From Phorcus lineatus (lineage: Eukaryota; Mollusca; Gastropoda; Trochida; Trochidae): DNA of 64,000 bases. This document shows positions 10,882 to 22,260 of this stretch, piece after piece (position 1 is the stretch's first letter; each line of letters opens with the position of its first letter). The stretch spans positions 29,053,645 through 29,117,644 of the forward strand of contig OV121088.1 of NCBI GenBank assembly GCA_921293015.1, written 5' to 3'. Below the pieces are notes generated by a model, which did not search any database, was not told the DNA's origin, and worked only from the letters and a program-made list of their open reading frames with translations. The position numbers and the translations under genes were made by a program.

Positions 10882-10899
10882 ATCCGGGTCACGGCACCA
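10882..10899 (-). promoter_or_regulatory. Primer-binding site, tRNA-His type (copy 2)
   Basis: The same 18-bp site as at 7555-7572, shifted by 3327 bp, four bases from the edge of the 5' LTR at 10904. This is the site that a full-length transcript starting in the outermost LTR would use. Confidence 0.75.
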
Positions 10900-10903
10900 A
10901 ATC

Positions 10904-12602
10904 TGTAATAGTGCGAGTTCGGCCATTGTACATTCGTCAATAGGGACTTTGCGTTGTGTAGTTTTTTTAGGGGAAAGATGTTAACAGACATTGGCCAAAC
11001 TCGCTCTATTAACCCCCGAGTTCTTTCCAGACATGAAGCGGGATGAAAAACAGACAAGTGATGTGGATCCAACAAGAAGTTTATTTAATAACAAAAACGA
11101 TAGAATAGTGTAATAATGGTCAAAACACTTCGCGACTCCTTCTAGACAATTCAGCTTTCCTCAATAACTAAAGGTGGATTTTGAACGGCCCTAGCGATAA
11201 CTAGCACTCCCTAAAATAGCACCTAGGTAAGTTTCAACAAGGGTAAATTATCAATAATATATGCCCTGACAAAAGATAGCACTTATAAACAACAAGTGCA
11301 GAATATAGAGTTGTACAAACTATCAATAGCACCGGGTAAGTTTCAACAAGGGTAAAGGTCAATGATATATTCCCTGACAACGGTAGCACTTATAAACGAC
11401 AAGTGCAAAATATAAAGATGTACAAACTATCAATAGCACCTGGTAATATCAAAGAAGTGTAAACATCAAAGTGTATAATACAATAATAGTGTTTGCTAAG
11501 CACCCGTAATTACCTCAAAGAGGGAATAAATACAAAAATATATCACTCAGTGTTTACAATCTCACTTAGTTACATTGAAGAAGTGCAACAGCCACAAAAT
11601 CTCCATACAACGGAAAGCACTTACGAAGATATTATAAATGCAATATTTCACAACTTAGTATGTCACCAAGAAAGCTACATAGTCCATAACCTGACCCTGA
11701 CCTTGCAGCAAATAATAATAATTTACTACAATGACTGCAAACTGTTGTCACACCCTAAAAGATGCTACGCGTTCATCAAACTGAAACGGTAGTAAACATA
11801 ATTCACTACAAGAAAGAGCTAACAGTCCTATCACGGCTCACAACAAAACAAAACGTCTACCGTAACTGACCTTGACCTTACACTGAAATGTACTACGACC
11901 AGACACGGCTCACAACATAACAAAGCTGCTACCGTAACTGACCTTGACCTTACACTGAAATATACTACGACCAGACACGGCTCACATCATACAAATGCCT
12001 CCATGTCAGAAATTGTAGTGATTATATTTCACCACAGTATTGCAGTTAAACTTATGTCTTAAATTGTCTAAACTATTCTATTACCCTACATCCTATTTGT
12101 TCCTACCCACTAATCTTTCTAGAATAACATACAAGGTGCATAGACTCGAAGCGTCGACTAAATTCCCCGAATCTACCCACCCCGTCTAACCTTACCTAAC
12201 AGAAAATACTCTTTATTTAGATATCAATAATAATTATGTTAACATTGTCCTGGTGCAGAACAAGTTGGCAAGAGGGAGCTCTCACCTCCGAATAGGCGCT
12301 ATTCGAATGAACTGACTGAATGATTGATAGCACGTCGCTTATATACACGATTATAGGTTGAGCAATGTAAGGAGACCGGTGATTGGCCAGCAATCCCGAC
12401 ACCTATCCAATCGGAGAACTCCTAGCATACGACTCCGACTAGCAACTAAAAACATGGCGACTAAACCATGCCGGACTGACTGACTGACTAACTGACTAAC
12501 GGATCTAGGATAAATGCATAAACCAACGTAACCGAATATATAAGCGAGTGGAAATTCGTATGGAAATACGTAAGTACTACTGAGAAACTCAGTTTTACCA
12601 CA
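10904..12602 (-). repeat. LTR copy 3 (5' LTR of the array)
   Basis: Third copy of the 1699-bp LTR, ending TTTTACCACA at 12602 and followed directly by CAGG, the right-hand target duplication. Its promoter (TATATAAG near 12338-12345 and TCAGTC initiator near 12314, - strand) would drive the array. Confidence 0.92.
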
Positions 12603-12606
12603 CAGG

Positions 12607-13920
12607 TATAAGAGAGGGTGGGGATGAATAGAGAGACGGGTGGAGATGAATAGAGAGTGGATGGAATGAATAGAGGGAGGGGTGGGGCATTGTCTCCTAT
12701 CAGCGTTTGGGGGAGGGTGCCTGTATCTGATATATTGTCTGAGTGGGACGTTGGTAAACAAGCTGGGACTAATTTCCTGTGTTTAATTCCTTCTCAAACA
12801 TTTGTATCACAGATTAACCATACTTTCATGGTTAGTGTATTTATGACTTTATAATTCTATATTCAGTTGTTTACTGAAAATAACATGATTTCTTTAATGG
12901 TGATTATGAATTGACCCCAGGGAAAATGTGGATGATGTCTTTTGTTGAGTTTAGGAACAGCTACATAAACAGCAACTTTCTTGGAAAATGGTGAAATATT
13001 TACATTTGAAGATAGAAAGTACATCTAAAAGGAATGTAAGAAAAGACAGGAAGTTTTAGACAGAGGTAAAAAACATATTTATAAAGATTACAATTCATCC
13101 TGAATTCTCAGAAGAAAGAAATATTTGCAACAAATGCTTATGTTTTATTTTAGTTACAGTAAAAACAGATATAATCAATGTTACCCACCTACCCTTATGA
13201 CTTATAGTCAAGTCTGACTTATCATGAAATGTAATGTTAAATTTTTTCTTGAACTGAAAGAACGTTCCAATAATGCTACATGTATTATTTAAGAGTTTTT
13301 GAAAATTAATCAAAATAATCCACCTCCCACTTGACCATGCACTTATTACCAACAAATGCTACAGTAAAATACTATTAAGGTGATTCTTAAAACGCCACTA
13401 GTTAACTGTAAAAGAATGTTGCTGTTTTGATGCTACAATTGGTGTTTTCTGTAGTAGTCAACATGTATTGTATACAAATCAATTTTGTTATGCAAAAAAT
13501 AATACACATTTTAATTAAAATACCAATTACACTCATGAAAACATAAAAAGACTTTTTACTTTTGTATTGATGTCAAATATCACGTGAGTATGTCACTTTT
13601 AAAGTGACTCCAGGGTCAGGGTATTTAGTTTTGGTCAAATTCTAATCCTTTGCAATTATGTTGTGAACATTTGACAAACTAAAATCACTACCTATGAATT
13701 TCAAATCAAAAGTTTATATATCATGTCTTTATATATAACTCAAAGTTCAAAGAGCACCATCAACTCGACTTCATACCCACAAAAAATCTTGACATACTCT
13801 ACCTTTGAAAGGTTGCTATTTAGTTCACCATTCTTCCCCTCCCTAAAACTTGATATGTATCCTTAAAGTCCGTGATCTGTAACACATAACACATCATCAT
13901 CATCAGTCAGATGTGAAATA
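12607..13920. other. Non-genic DNA with a short GA-rich repeat at its start
   Basis: 12607-12690 holds a degenerate repeat of GGTGGAGATGAATAGAGAG. After that, no coding frame with a recognised domain is present. Frames of 65 and 86 codons (12657-12854 +, 13095-13355 -) look like chance. Confidence 0.5.
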
Positions 13921-14620
13921 AGATGAAACCGTTAGACGCCACGGCTCGACATTCTATTACGGTAAGATATGTAAAATATGTCACTCCCATTGTTGCAAGC
14001 GAACATGTCTAAACACGAACAGCTGACGTGGGATGAACTGTAACTTGTTTTGTTTGCATACTATTACACTTTGTTTTATTTACAATATTTGGAATTCCAT
14101 AATTTAAATGTTATGAATGGATGTTATATCTATATATCAGTTTAGTCGAAGGGAGCAAACGCGTTCTCTCGAAATTTAAACTCCAAGAATTTCGTCTGCT
14201 AGTTTAAACTTTGTTTACTTCCGGGTTATTTGCACTAATGTCTATCCCTTGGCTTAATCAAAGAAAATGAAGACGAAACAGCAAAACTTTTTAGATTTTC
14301 TACCTTGCTTATATATAAAGTTCTCATTTGAAATACTCCAATATCAATCGTGGTATCGGATGATGAGAATCGTTCCCCGTTTCAATGTTTACTTCAATTC
14401 CACGTGCTTTCAAGAACGGAAGTAAACAAACCGAAGGACTTTCGCTAATCATCGATTCACCGGAAATGCCCGAAGCACAACCGATGTGTTAACGTAACTT
14501 CCCGATCGTTTCCGAAAGTTGCAAAAGAAGGAAGTGAGCTACGATTTATCGCATAAAAACGTGAGTTTGTTTACAACGATCTCATGCGTAATAATTCAAT
14601 TAGACTTCCACCGGCGGTGC
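13921..14620 (+). promoter_or_regulatory. Candidate NT5C2 promoter and non-coding first exon
   Basis: This is the densest CpG region upstream of the first NT5C2 coding exon. It contains ETS-type sites (ACTTCCGGG at 14217-14225, CGGAAGT near 14417, CCGGAAAT near 14460) and a CACGTG E-box at 14401-14406. A good splice donor, AAAAAC/GTGAGT, sits at 14561, and a second donor-like ACG/GTAAGA near 13961. NT5C2 coding exon 1 starts with its ATG one base after an acceptor, so a non-coding upstream exon is expected. Exact exon and start site cannot be fixed from sequence alone. Confidence 0.4.
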
Positions 14621-15160
14621 TTTGAGAAAAATAAATGTTTAACTTCAACAATTTCATTCACACACAATTAATGCAATTGCCGATTATGAGATTTGTTAAT
14701 GTTTCCAATACCTGTTGACGAGTTTGATGTCCAGTCATCTGTAATTCCTGTCATTTTGCTTGTTAATCAAAACTGAAGTGTCAGTCACTAATCATTCAAG
14801 TTAAGCTAATCATGTTTATGTGTGGACAGCGTGACTTGTGATTACCTTTAATCATTGATTCAGACAACAGGTGTCAATATAACCCGAGCAAGAGATGCAA
14901 TTGATATGCATTTGTTTTCACAAATTGCTATGTGCATATTTATCAGGCCTATCGAAATTCAGATAAATCAATCTGAATATTCATTTATGATATAGTGACA
15001 CGTATTCATTAAGATATCGGATTAAAAGCTCATATGTTTATATCTATCATAATTGCTGTGTTTAAATGATGGCAACATTTCAAATTACAGGTATATGAAC
15101 AAAATCATAAATTGATACGTTATACCCTGTTTGAGTCATTTATATTTCTTCTAAATGGCA
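14621..15160. other. Non-genic (probable first intron)
   Basis: AT-rich sequence with no open frame or repeat I could recognise. Confidence 0.4.
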
Positions 15161-18105
15161 TACCCAGGTAGCACACCTACATCGGCCCGATGTCGGCTGA
15201 ACAGCGGCACCGTCGGCACTTGTTTTACATCGGCAAACTGCGTCGGGCCGACTTCGGGCTGATGAGTAAACTTGGAGGTTATAGAATTATTATATAGAAT
15301 CCTTCTAGATAAATGATACGGCCCGTTTTTAGTGACGAAATTAATAAAATGGAAACATATATTATATATAATTATTTAATTTCTTTAGATATGTTGCTGC
15401 TTTGGTTACATGAGATTTTTCGGGCATCTATTTATTATTAAAAAAATATTTGAAATTAACTGTATTTTTTCTAGCCTTCTGTCTTTAGACATTTGACACC
15501 AAAATGTTTCACATACAGTTAATATTTCAGGAATTGACAATAAAGTCCTTATGCTTTGAACATCTTTGTATTTTTTTAATACATTCTCTTTTTCCGCATC
15601 GCAATCCCACTTTTATATAAATGTTTCGTTTTAAATCACTATGCAAGTTTTGATGATAACCCAGTGTCGTCTGCTGCAGTTGATGTTACGCAAACAGCGC
15701 CTAAAGTTAAAAGTAAGTATTTTAAAAATTTATAATCTTTTCATTGTCTATGACGTTAAACAGGATTGGCGTAAAAAGATTACTCTTGATCATGTTTGCT
15801 GTTGATGAGTAGATGTTTGAGTAAAACCAAATTGCTGTTGCAAAGTTACGGTAATGTTGACCTTCATCATGTTATTATGATGGCCATGCCATGGTTGTGT
15901 CTTGGCTTGGTGCACAATGTTCGGTTATTATATTGCATAAACAATGAATTAGTCAACTGAAGTCAATAAATTATAATAGATCAGTACCATTGATGTACGC
16001 TTTGAAGATAAAATATTTTAATTGCTGTGTGGTCGGTAACTCAAGCAAACGGTGTGTCACTTTTATAGGTCAGTCAAATTGCTCGTCACTGAATGTTTTG
16101 ATGGTTGAGCCACAAAGTTGAGTGATAACGAATATTATTGCGACTGGATGTTCATGTTGTTTACTGCCACCTGGATTCTTTCCCCAAAGCTTCTGCTAAT
16201 AAGACAGTGAAATTTAAATGTCGCGATGTCAAAGTTCACTGACGTTGATAAAAAATTGTGTTCGTAGTCGTAGTGGTTTCTTTTTACCTCGTTAACAAAC
16301 AATTGCTTTGTTATCTATTATAATTGAGGTATATGTCGCTGTAATAGTATTAAACTGTCAATATGCCAATTTTTCAAATTACTGTCAAAATAAGCAAGAC
16401 AACAACTATTTGATTTCCAAATTTATCACAGCCATTAATATGTTTTTTGAATAAATCGTAGGCCTACTATGTACAGTGCTGTCGGGTAAAGCTACGCACC
16501 TAAGACATACATGATCATTCAAACGAGAAAATAAGTGATAAAAACCAAGTCATTGTTAAAGTTAAAAACTTCATTCAATGTTAAAACTGATTTTTGAAGT
16601 TAGGTAAGGATAATCCGATAGTTCGATCAATATGTTGGTCACAATTTGCCTGTGAGAAGGCACACTGTTTGATGACGACATGTTTGCTAGGAATGTTGTC
16701 AGTTTTTAAAAATTTGTCAGTCTTTTGTGCCATATTTATCAACATTTAAATCCTTTTTACATTTTAAAAAACTTCATGATATCATCCAAATTGCCCAAAG
16801 ATGCTATGACATCAATTTATTACAAGCTAACATTCGTCCTGATTTTCTAGGTAAAGTTTTGAGTTAATGTGTATCTGAACCCGACACTGCTGTATTTGTA
16901 TATTAATGTGGAAAACTTATCGCATGACCTATGCAAGTGACATGAGAAGGAAGTACAAATACACAAAATACTTTTACTTTAGTTTTTATATGACATATTT
17001 TGTAACACTTTCAGGTCCTTGAAAACGGAGACAAACCTAAACCCGGGAATAATTACTCCATGAAAGGAATCAAAAGCAATGCATTGACGACCAGGTATTC
17101 ATGTTCATCAGATCAAAACAATGTGACATTAAATGGATTTTTATTACGTTAATGCATAAATGTAATTGGGGTCTAGGGTTTTGATTTTGAGCAATCATAA
17201 GTAACCACCAGTACGAGTATGTGAAATATCTATCACTTTTCAGAGTTAATCGCAACTGAACAGGATGTGAACTCTAGTTGTGAGCCTGAAAGTCTATGCG
17301 GGAGTAATATTAATGGGCAACTTATATACCCGTTTCTTTTCCAATTTCATCGAAATTCTTTTATTTCAGGAAGGATTTGCTTTGCCATCTGTCCAGGAGT
17401 ACAAATGACAGAGTAAGATTTGAGTAAGCATCACCTTTAATCATCAGATTTCCGTTTTTCATAAATTGTTATGATTTTTACAAGAATAAAATTTATAATA
17501 TTTAGTTCTAATTGGTTTTTTAATTTTAATCACTATATGTAATGTAATTCTTTATAAGTTTTGTACATATTTAGTAAAGATATTCATAAGATTTCATAAA
17601 ATATTTACTATATGTTTTATTTTTTCAGAGGAAAACTTTATCAGGGGCCGGTGGGATACTTCTTCTTTTCAAGAAAACAGGAAGCTTCACTGTCAAATTT
17701 TACCACCATTGTATCAGTTTTGCTAATAAAAATGCTGTACCGAAGGAGATGTTTTTCCTTAATTTTGAGCATGTCTCGGTAACACTTGTTTGATGAATAC
17801 TTGTTTGAATCAGGAAAATTACACCCAGGATGTATTAAAGATTGATATAAACTCAGCTGTAAAGTAAGCAGAGGGTAAGATGTCAAAGAGTTGACAGTTC
17901 ACTAATGATTAGTAATTAACTGTAGACTATGCTCGAGCTCAACACCTGTGAATAAATACTAATTACAAGAAAGCAATGAATTAGTAAATCCATGATGGGC
18001 CGATGCTGGACCGATGCTCAGCCAATATCATTCGCTGACGTCGGGCCGATGAATAACCGATGAGCAAGGCCGATGTCGGGCCGATGTAGGTGTGCTACCT
18101 GGGTA
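15161..18105. mobile_element. TA-flanked terminal-inverted-repeat DNA transposon
   Basis: The left end reads TACCCAGGTAGCACACCTAC followed by ATCGGCCCGATGTCGGC. The right end, reverse-complemented, starts with the same words. If TA is the target duplication, the element starts CCCAGGTAGCAC and is about 2.94 kb. Subterminal zones (15183-15262 and 17995-18090) are packed with repeats of CGGGCCGATG in both orientations, a typical transposase-binding architecture. No long ORF remains. Exon-like snippets exist (17371-17413 and a segment from about 17629), each after a TTTCAG-type acceptor, so it could be a decayed or multi-exon element. Superfamily not identified; the TA target would fit several. 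Confidence 0.75.
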
Positions 18106-18700
18106 GAAGCTATATGCAGTTATCCAAATTCTTAGTGTAGCATTCTCCAATAATCAAGCGATATATCAACACTGCATCCAATGTTCGTTGTAACTAGTAA
18201 TTTGATAAATTTTGTGCAATTACGATTGAAAAAACATCTTGTTGGTTGGTATAGAGAGGCTGACCTGTCAGCTACAATCTGCAAGGTTTTCAGTAAAAAT
18301 GACGTGAAAAAAAGACGTACTTTAACTGATTTTACAATATTATCAAAATGGTTCTCACTTCCCATTCTTGTTTTATTTTACCGAGCGTGCGCTAGTAATA
18401 AAATCGTAATCAACCAAAATATCACCCTCATGCAGTGACATGTTTCATTTGGGTTATGTTATAAACATGTACTAATAAACATGTACTTATTTAAAGGGGA
18501 GTGTCCCATTGAATTTCGTTTTCACAAAAATTACCCCTATAGGACTGTCCTTTTAATACCATGCAGTTGTCATTCTGAAGGTTTGAGATCAGATGAGCAT
18601 CATGCAAGAGAATATAATAGATCTAATATAACCGAAAAGTTTGCCATAGCGGCTATAATTTTCATGCTAGATGAATAAATAGAACTTATATCTTATTTGG
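18106..18700. other. Probable NT5C2 intron DNA, repeat-like
   Basis: Small open frames on both strands (77 and 85 codons overlapping head to head at 18132-18438; 65 codons at 18481-18678) have no recognised domain. The phrase AAAGGGGAGTGTCCC near 18493 resembles edge motifs of other dispersed repeats in this window, so part of this may be a repeat. Confidence 0.35.
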
Positions 18701-18713
18701 TCAGAAGTGTTGT

Positions 18714-19380
18714 AAAGGGACAGTAGCATGTTAGGAAAGATAAAGAGATAAAGCAAAAATAACTTCCAATTGCAAGACATTGTTTTTTAATCAAAAGAAG
18801 TATTTTTAAGACGAATATCCAATGACAGGTTAAAGTGACATAGTGTATGTTTTATGATTTTTTGTGTGGCTTACATAAGAGTCAAATACTATAGGTTCTG
18901 ACTTAAGTTCAAAATGACTCCCCAAACATGCATCATTATGTTTAAAATTAAAAAAATTATTATATTCTCTTGATTAAAAAAATGGCCTAAAATGTAAAGA
19001 AATCAAAATTCTTTGTCCCTTATAACATGTATAGTAGTTAATTAACCTACTTTACACTACCAACCCTTGTTTGTCTTTGTGGCTGTTGTAAAAAATTTCA
19101 AAAATAACATATTTTAGTCATTGTCTGGCACCATTGTTTGGTTTTCAATCACAATTCGCGACTTTTACCTTTTTCTTTTCACTAGACTGAGTTGATAGGC
19201 ATTAAGATAAGTATTTTCAGAAACAACCATTTACTTCTTGATGATATAAAACCATTTGGGAAGTTTGACATCTTTGACACCAAGGACGTTAAGGCCATAA
19301 GCCATATGATTCCTAGACTAAAATTTAGTCTATGAAACTTTTTAATAATTTACTTTCCTTCATCCTTAATATTTTTTTTC
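18714..19380. other. Repeat-edge motif and non-genic DNA
   Basis: 18714 opens with AAAGGGACAGTAGCATG, which matches the start of the dispersed repeat at 40868. The following sequence does not clearly continue the match. Beyond it I see only AT-rich intron-like DNA. Confidence 0.35.
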
Positions 19381-19454
19381 TCTGGGCTCCTAATTTCAGT
19401 CTAGGCTTGCTGAATCTGGACCTAGACTGTATAAAAGGCTCCTTTATATACACA

Positions 19455-19694
19455 ATCATGAAGCAGGACTACATGATTCCATTTTCCTATCTCAAATGAA
19501 GACCCAAGAACACAAAAATGACTGCCAATGGTTTTGACTTAATACTAGATTATATCCTCTACCACGGCAGATGATCAGGTTGAGTAATGAAATGTTTGAA
19601 CCTCTGAAGTTAACACATTTGGCTTATACTAATGTTTATTGGGGGAAATTTAAAGAAATAAATCTTTAAAAAAAAGTGTTACTGTCCCCTTTAT
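19455..19694 (-). repeat. Dispersed repeat, copy A (pairs with 40868-41090)
   Basis: Read on the - strand it begins AAGGGGACAGTAACAC, then a T-rich run, then CCCCAATAAACATTAGTATA, a CATCTG word, and ACCATTGGCAGTCATTTTTG. The copy at 40868-41090 on the + strand keeps the same words in the same order with about 70-75% similarity by eye. It lies immediately upstream of NT5C2 coding exon 1. Confidence 0.6.
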
Positions 19695-19731
19695 ACACAA
19701 ACTCTTTATTCAAGGAAACTGATTTCTCAGG

Positions 19732-19808
19732 ATGGCCAGCCAATCACAAAAGGTTTTGGAGCGAGCGGGCAGTCAGTTGAAGATGTACAAGAGAGAACCG
19801 AGCAGGAG
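19732..19808 (+). CDS. NT5C2: Cytosolic purine 5'-nucleotidase (cN-II), coding exon 1
   Basis: Start of a multi-exon gene whose product hydrolyses IMP and GMP in the cytosol and can transfer phosphate to other nucleosides, tuning purine pools. This exon begins at 19731 after the acceptor TTTCTCAG, has its ATG at 19732, and encodes 25 codons plus two bases (MASQSQKVLERAG..., ending EPSR) before the donor GGAGGTAAGA (GT at 19809). Vertebrate NT5C2 has a variable N terminus of similar size before the conserved VFVNRS block, so this ATG is plausible. The N-terminal residues themselves are not conserved enough to prove the start. The exon joins in phase to 20616. Confidence 0.8.
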
Positions 19809-20615
19809 GTAAGAATAACAGATAAGAATGGATTAATGGATAAATTGAGTAATTAATTAAAGTGATTAAGATTCCAAGCAGTTTCTTATATAAGTTGATG
19901 ACAATGAACAAGCGTCATTTTGACTGTAGACTTTGGAATATGTTAAAACCATGAATCTCAGTTTCTCTCAATTCTTTGACATAAATTAGAACTTTATTCA
20001 CAATATTAGAATTAAGAAAGATTAAGACATTGAGTCCATATTTGATAAAGTCTTTGGTTAATGTCGGAAATATTGTCATCAAAATTGTATTTTCTTAAGA
20101 AGAATTTTTTGTTTTAAAAACAAGACATCTGGAGAACAAATTAATAATTGTATAACATCAATGACATGAACATCAGCAAGTAGACAGTTTGCTCATCACC
20201 AGAGGGATTGGATTTTAGACTGTCAGCAATGTCAAACCAAAAAGATGTGAATAGTTGTTAATTGAAGAAAATTCCTATTCAAAGAATAAAATGATAAAAA
20301 AAAAACCCCCACTTTTACTGGCGCTGTCCTGTCACTGACTTCTTCCAAATATAAACCAATAAACATTATATTGTGGATAGTAGGATTCATCATTACCAGA
20401 ATTACGGAGTACATGGTTTGTTGGTTGCTCCTTCCTCCGGTGAATGTCTCTGATTGTTCAATCTCAGTATAAACAAAATTAAAAATACAATAAATGGTAG
20501 GCAACTTGCTGTTTACGAGTCACAAACTGGTTACTACTTCCTATGTCTTCCACTTGTTCATTTTCTTCGAATATTTGATGTTATTACAAGATGGCCACCA
20601 TTTTTTTTTCTACAG

Positions 20616-20689
20616 AGTTTTCGTGAACAGAAGTCTGATGATGGAGAAGGTCAAGTTTGTTGGGTTCGACATGGACTACACTCTCGCAG
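20616..20689 (+). CDS. NT5C2: Cytosolic purine 5'-nucleotidase (cN-II), coding exon 2 with catalytic motif
   Basis: After a long T run and TACAG acceptor, the exon reads (joined to the previous one) [20 protein letters not shown] then DYTLA. Human NT5C2 has [12 protein letters not shown] followed by a [10 protein letters not shown] block, so the match is nearly unbroken. FDMDYT is the HAD-superfamily motif I: the first Asp is the nucleophile that forms the phospho-enzyme and the second is the general acid/base. The donor follows at 20690 (GCAG/GTACTC), leaving one base (G) to complete a Val codon with the next exon. Confidence 0.95.
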
Positions 20690-21734
20690 GTACTCTATAG
20701 ATCAACTCAGGGCTGTCTATACTTCTACTATGTATTTTGTACACATGACAGTCTTGAATTATGTTAATACACCAATTTTGAAAATTGCATGTTCACCTTT
20801 TCTGAAAGAATTATTCTCTCATTTCATAGTAAAATGTTTTGAGTAAAGTGCTTAAATGTTATAAATGTTATAAATTTGAACTGTGTATTCTTAGTTTACA
20901 TTTAGTTTAAGTGAGAAAAGTTTGAGAAATGTACAACCAGATGAAATATGTGTGAACCCATGGTAAAATACTACCTTCATTGTTTTTGTACACATAGAAA
21001 TTACATGATACACCTAGATTACAATATTTCTACACATTAACATTACAGAAGGTAGGCAGTTCTGTCAATTCCCTTGTTTCTCGTAGACCAAATCTGAGCC
21101 AATTCTCTGTAAGGAAACATATGGTTACACGTACATCACCTCTGTTACAACTAGATCATTTTCTGGGCTAGATATACAGACCTGATTGGTAGCAATCAAA
21201 TTAAGTATTGGTATCAGTGGAGAGGTTGCAAATTTAGCTTTTTGATTCGTTTCTTACTGAAAGAGAAGAGTGGAGTTCCTTTATTTGTGATGTGTGCACA
21301 TGTTACCAACAAAACTGAAATCAGTTGAAGATTATAGAGGAAATTTGATTTGGTAAAAAGAATAAGGACAGTACCTACATTGCAAAAATTCACAACTAAA
21401 ATTTTGGTCCACTTGTAACAGAGGTTTCTAACTTATATGGAAAGGTTATGATATTCCCCTATGAAGTAGTTATATTTTATTCCTTGAAAATTGGATAATG
21501 CCATAAAGCCTTCTTATGATGGCTCATCATTTGTAACTTCTTTGAATGGCGTTTTAGAAGTTGGAAATCAGATAAGAAACAAATATATGGATGACAATTT
21601 CTTTATTTTGAGAAAGCCAGGTTTATCATATTTATGTATAACCTCAATTCTAGCATCATTGCTTGACAGTGACACAGGAAGCTGTATCGAAACGTCACGT
21701 TGACAGAATAAAGAAGTTGTCATCCATATACTGT

Positions 21735-21830
21735 AAAATCATAATATTTCGCGGGGGTTTAATTTTCGCGCTTTTTGCGCAAAGTCATAATGCGCGAATA
21801 ATAAAACGTCGTGAAATATTATGGTCATGA
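21735..21830. repeat. Palindromic GCGAAATATTATG foldback repeat
   Basis: ATAATATTTCGCG (about 21742) and CGTGAAATATTAT (about 21812) are inverted copies flanking a CpG-rich middle with CGCGCTTTTTGCGC. This kind of small palindromic element is common in mollusc genomes as far as I recall. It carries no ORF. Confidence 0.6.
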
Positions 21831-21889
21831 ACGTGAAGAAAACCAATAACAGACAAATAATTTGGTTGACACATTTTATTACTCACAGG

Positions 21890-22260
21890 ATTGTTTGGTG
21901 TGTTCATTAATGACGAGTCACTAATTAGAGCTCTCACAAGCGTGTACGCCGATATGCACGTTGTTTATTGTGCAAACACAATCATCACAATAATCCGGCC
22001 TGACGGAATCCACTCTTGATCGCCAATATGCGTGTCCTATTGTTTTGATTGCAGTACGCTTGAGCTTCGATTCGGAGCGTATTGCGGTACAGGACCCTCG
22101 GTTTAAATATATTTTCGGTTCGGTATGATATTTCTTTGAACGAGATCTCGAGGATTCACATCATTCAAACACTATTGTTGGGAGTGAAAGATCAAACTAA
22201 TTCGTTCCGAATGTTTACTTCCGGGAAAGTATTTGTTTCTTATCTGAACTTTTGTACTTG
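21890..22260 (+). other. CpG-containing unique-looking segment
   Basis: CpG density rises compared with the surrounding intron (GATCGCCAATATGCG, CTTCGATTCGGAGCG, TTACTTCCGGGAAAG near 22215). It could be an internal promoter or part of the neighbouring repeat. The 64-codon frame here (22082-22276) has no recognised domain. Confidence 0.3.

Larger units (their letters stand above)
4246..12606 (-). mobile_element. Tandem gag-only LTR retrotransposon array (LTR-gag-LTR-gag-LTR)
   Basis: An exact 3327-bp period runs through this block: three LTRs (4250-5948, 7577-9275, 10904-12602) alternate with two internal regions (5949-7576, 9276-10903). LTRs begin TG and end CA. The 4-bp word CAGG occurs immediately outside both ends (4246-4249 and 12603-12606) but not at the internal LTR junctions, so the whole array behaves as one insertion. 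Transcription would be on the - strand, with the 5' LTR at 10904-12602 and the 3' LTR at 4250-5948. Each internal region has a tRNA-type primer-binding site, one Gag ORF and a polypurine tract, but no protease, reverse transcriptase, RNase H or integrase. The element therefore needs a helper to move. All copies look identical by eye, implying a very recent event or an assembly duplication. It is probably Ty3/gypsy-related, from the Gag type and the 4-bp duplication; this is inference. Confidence 0.93.
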
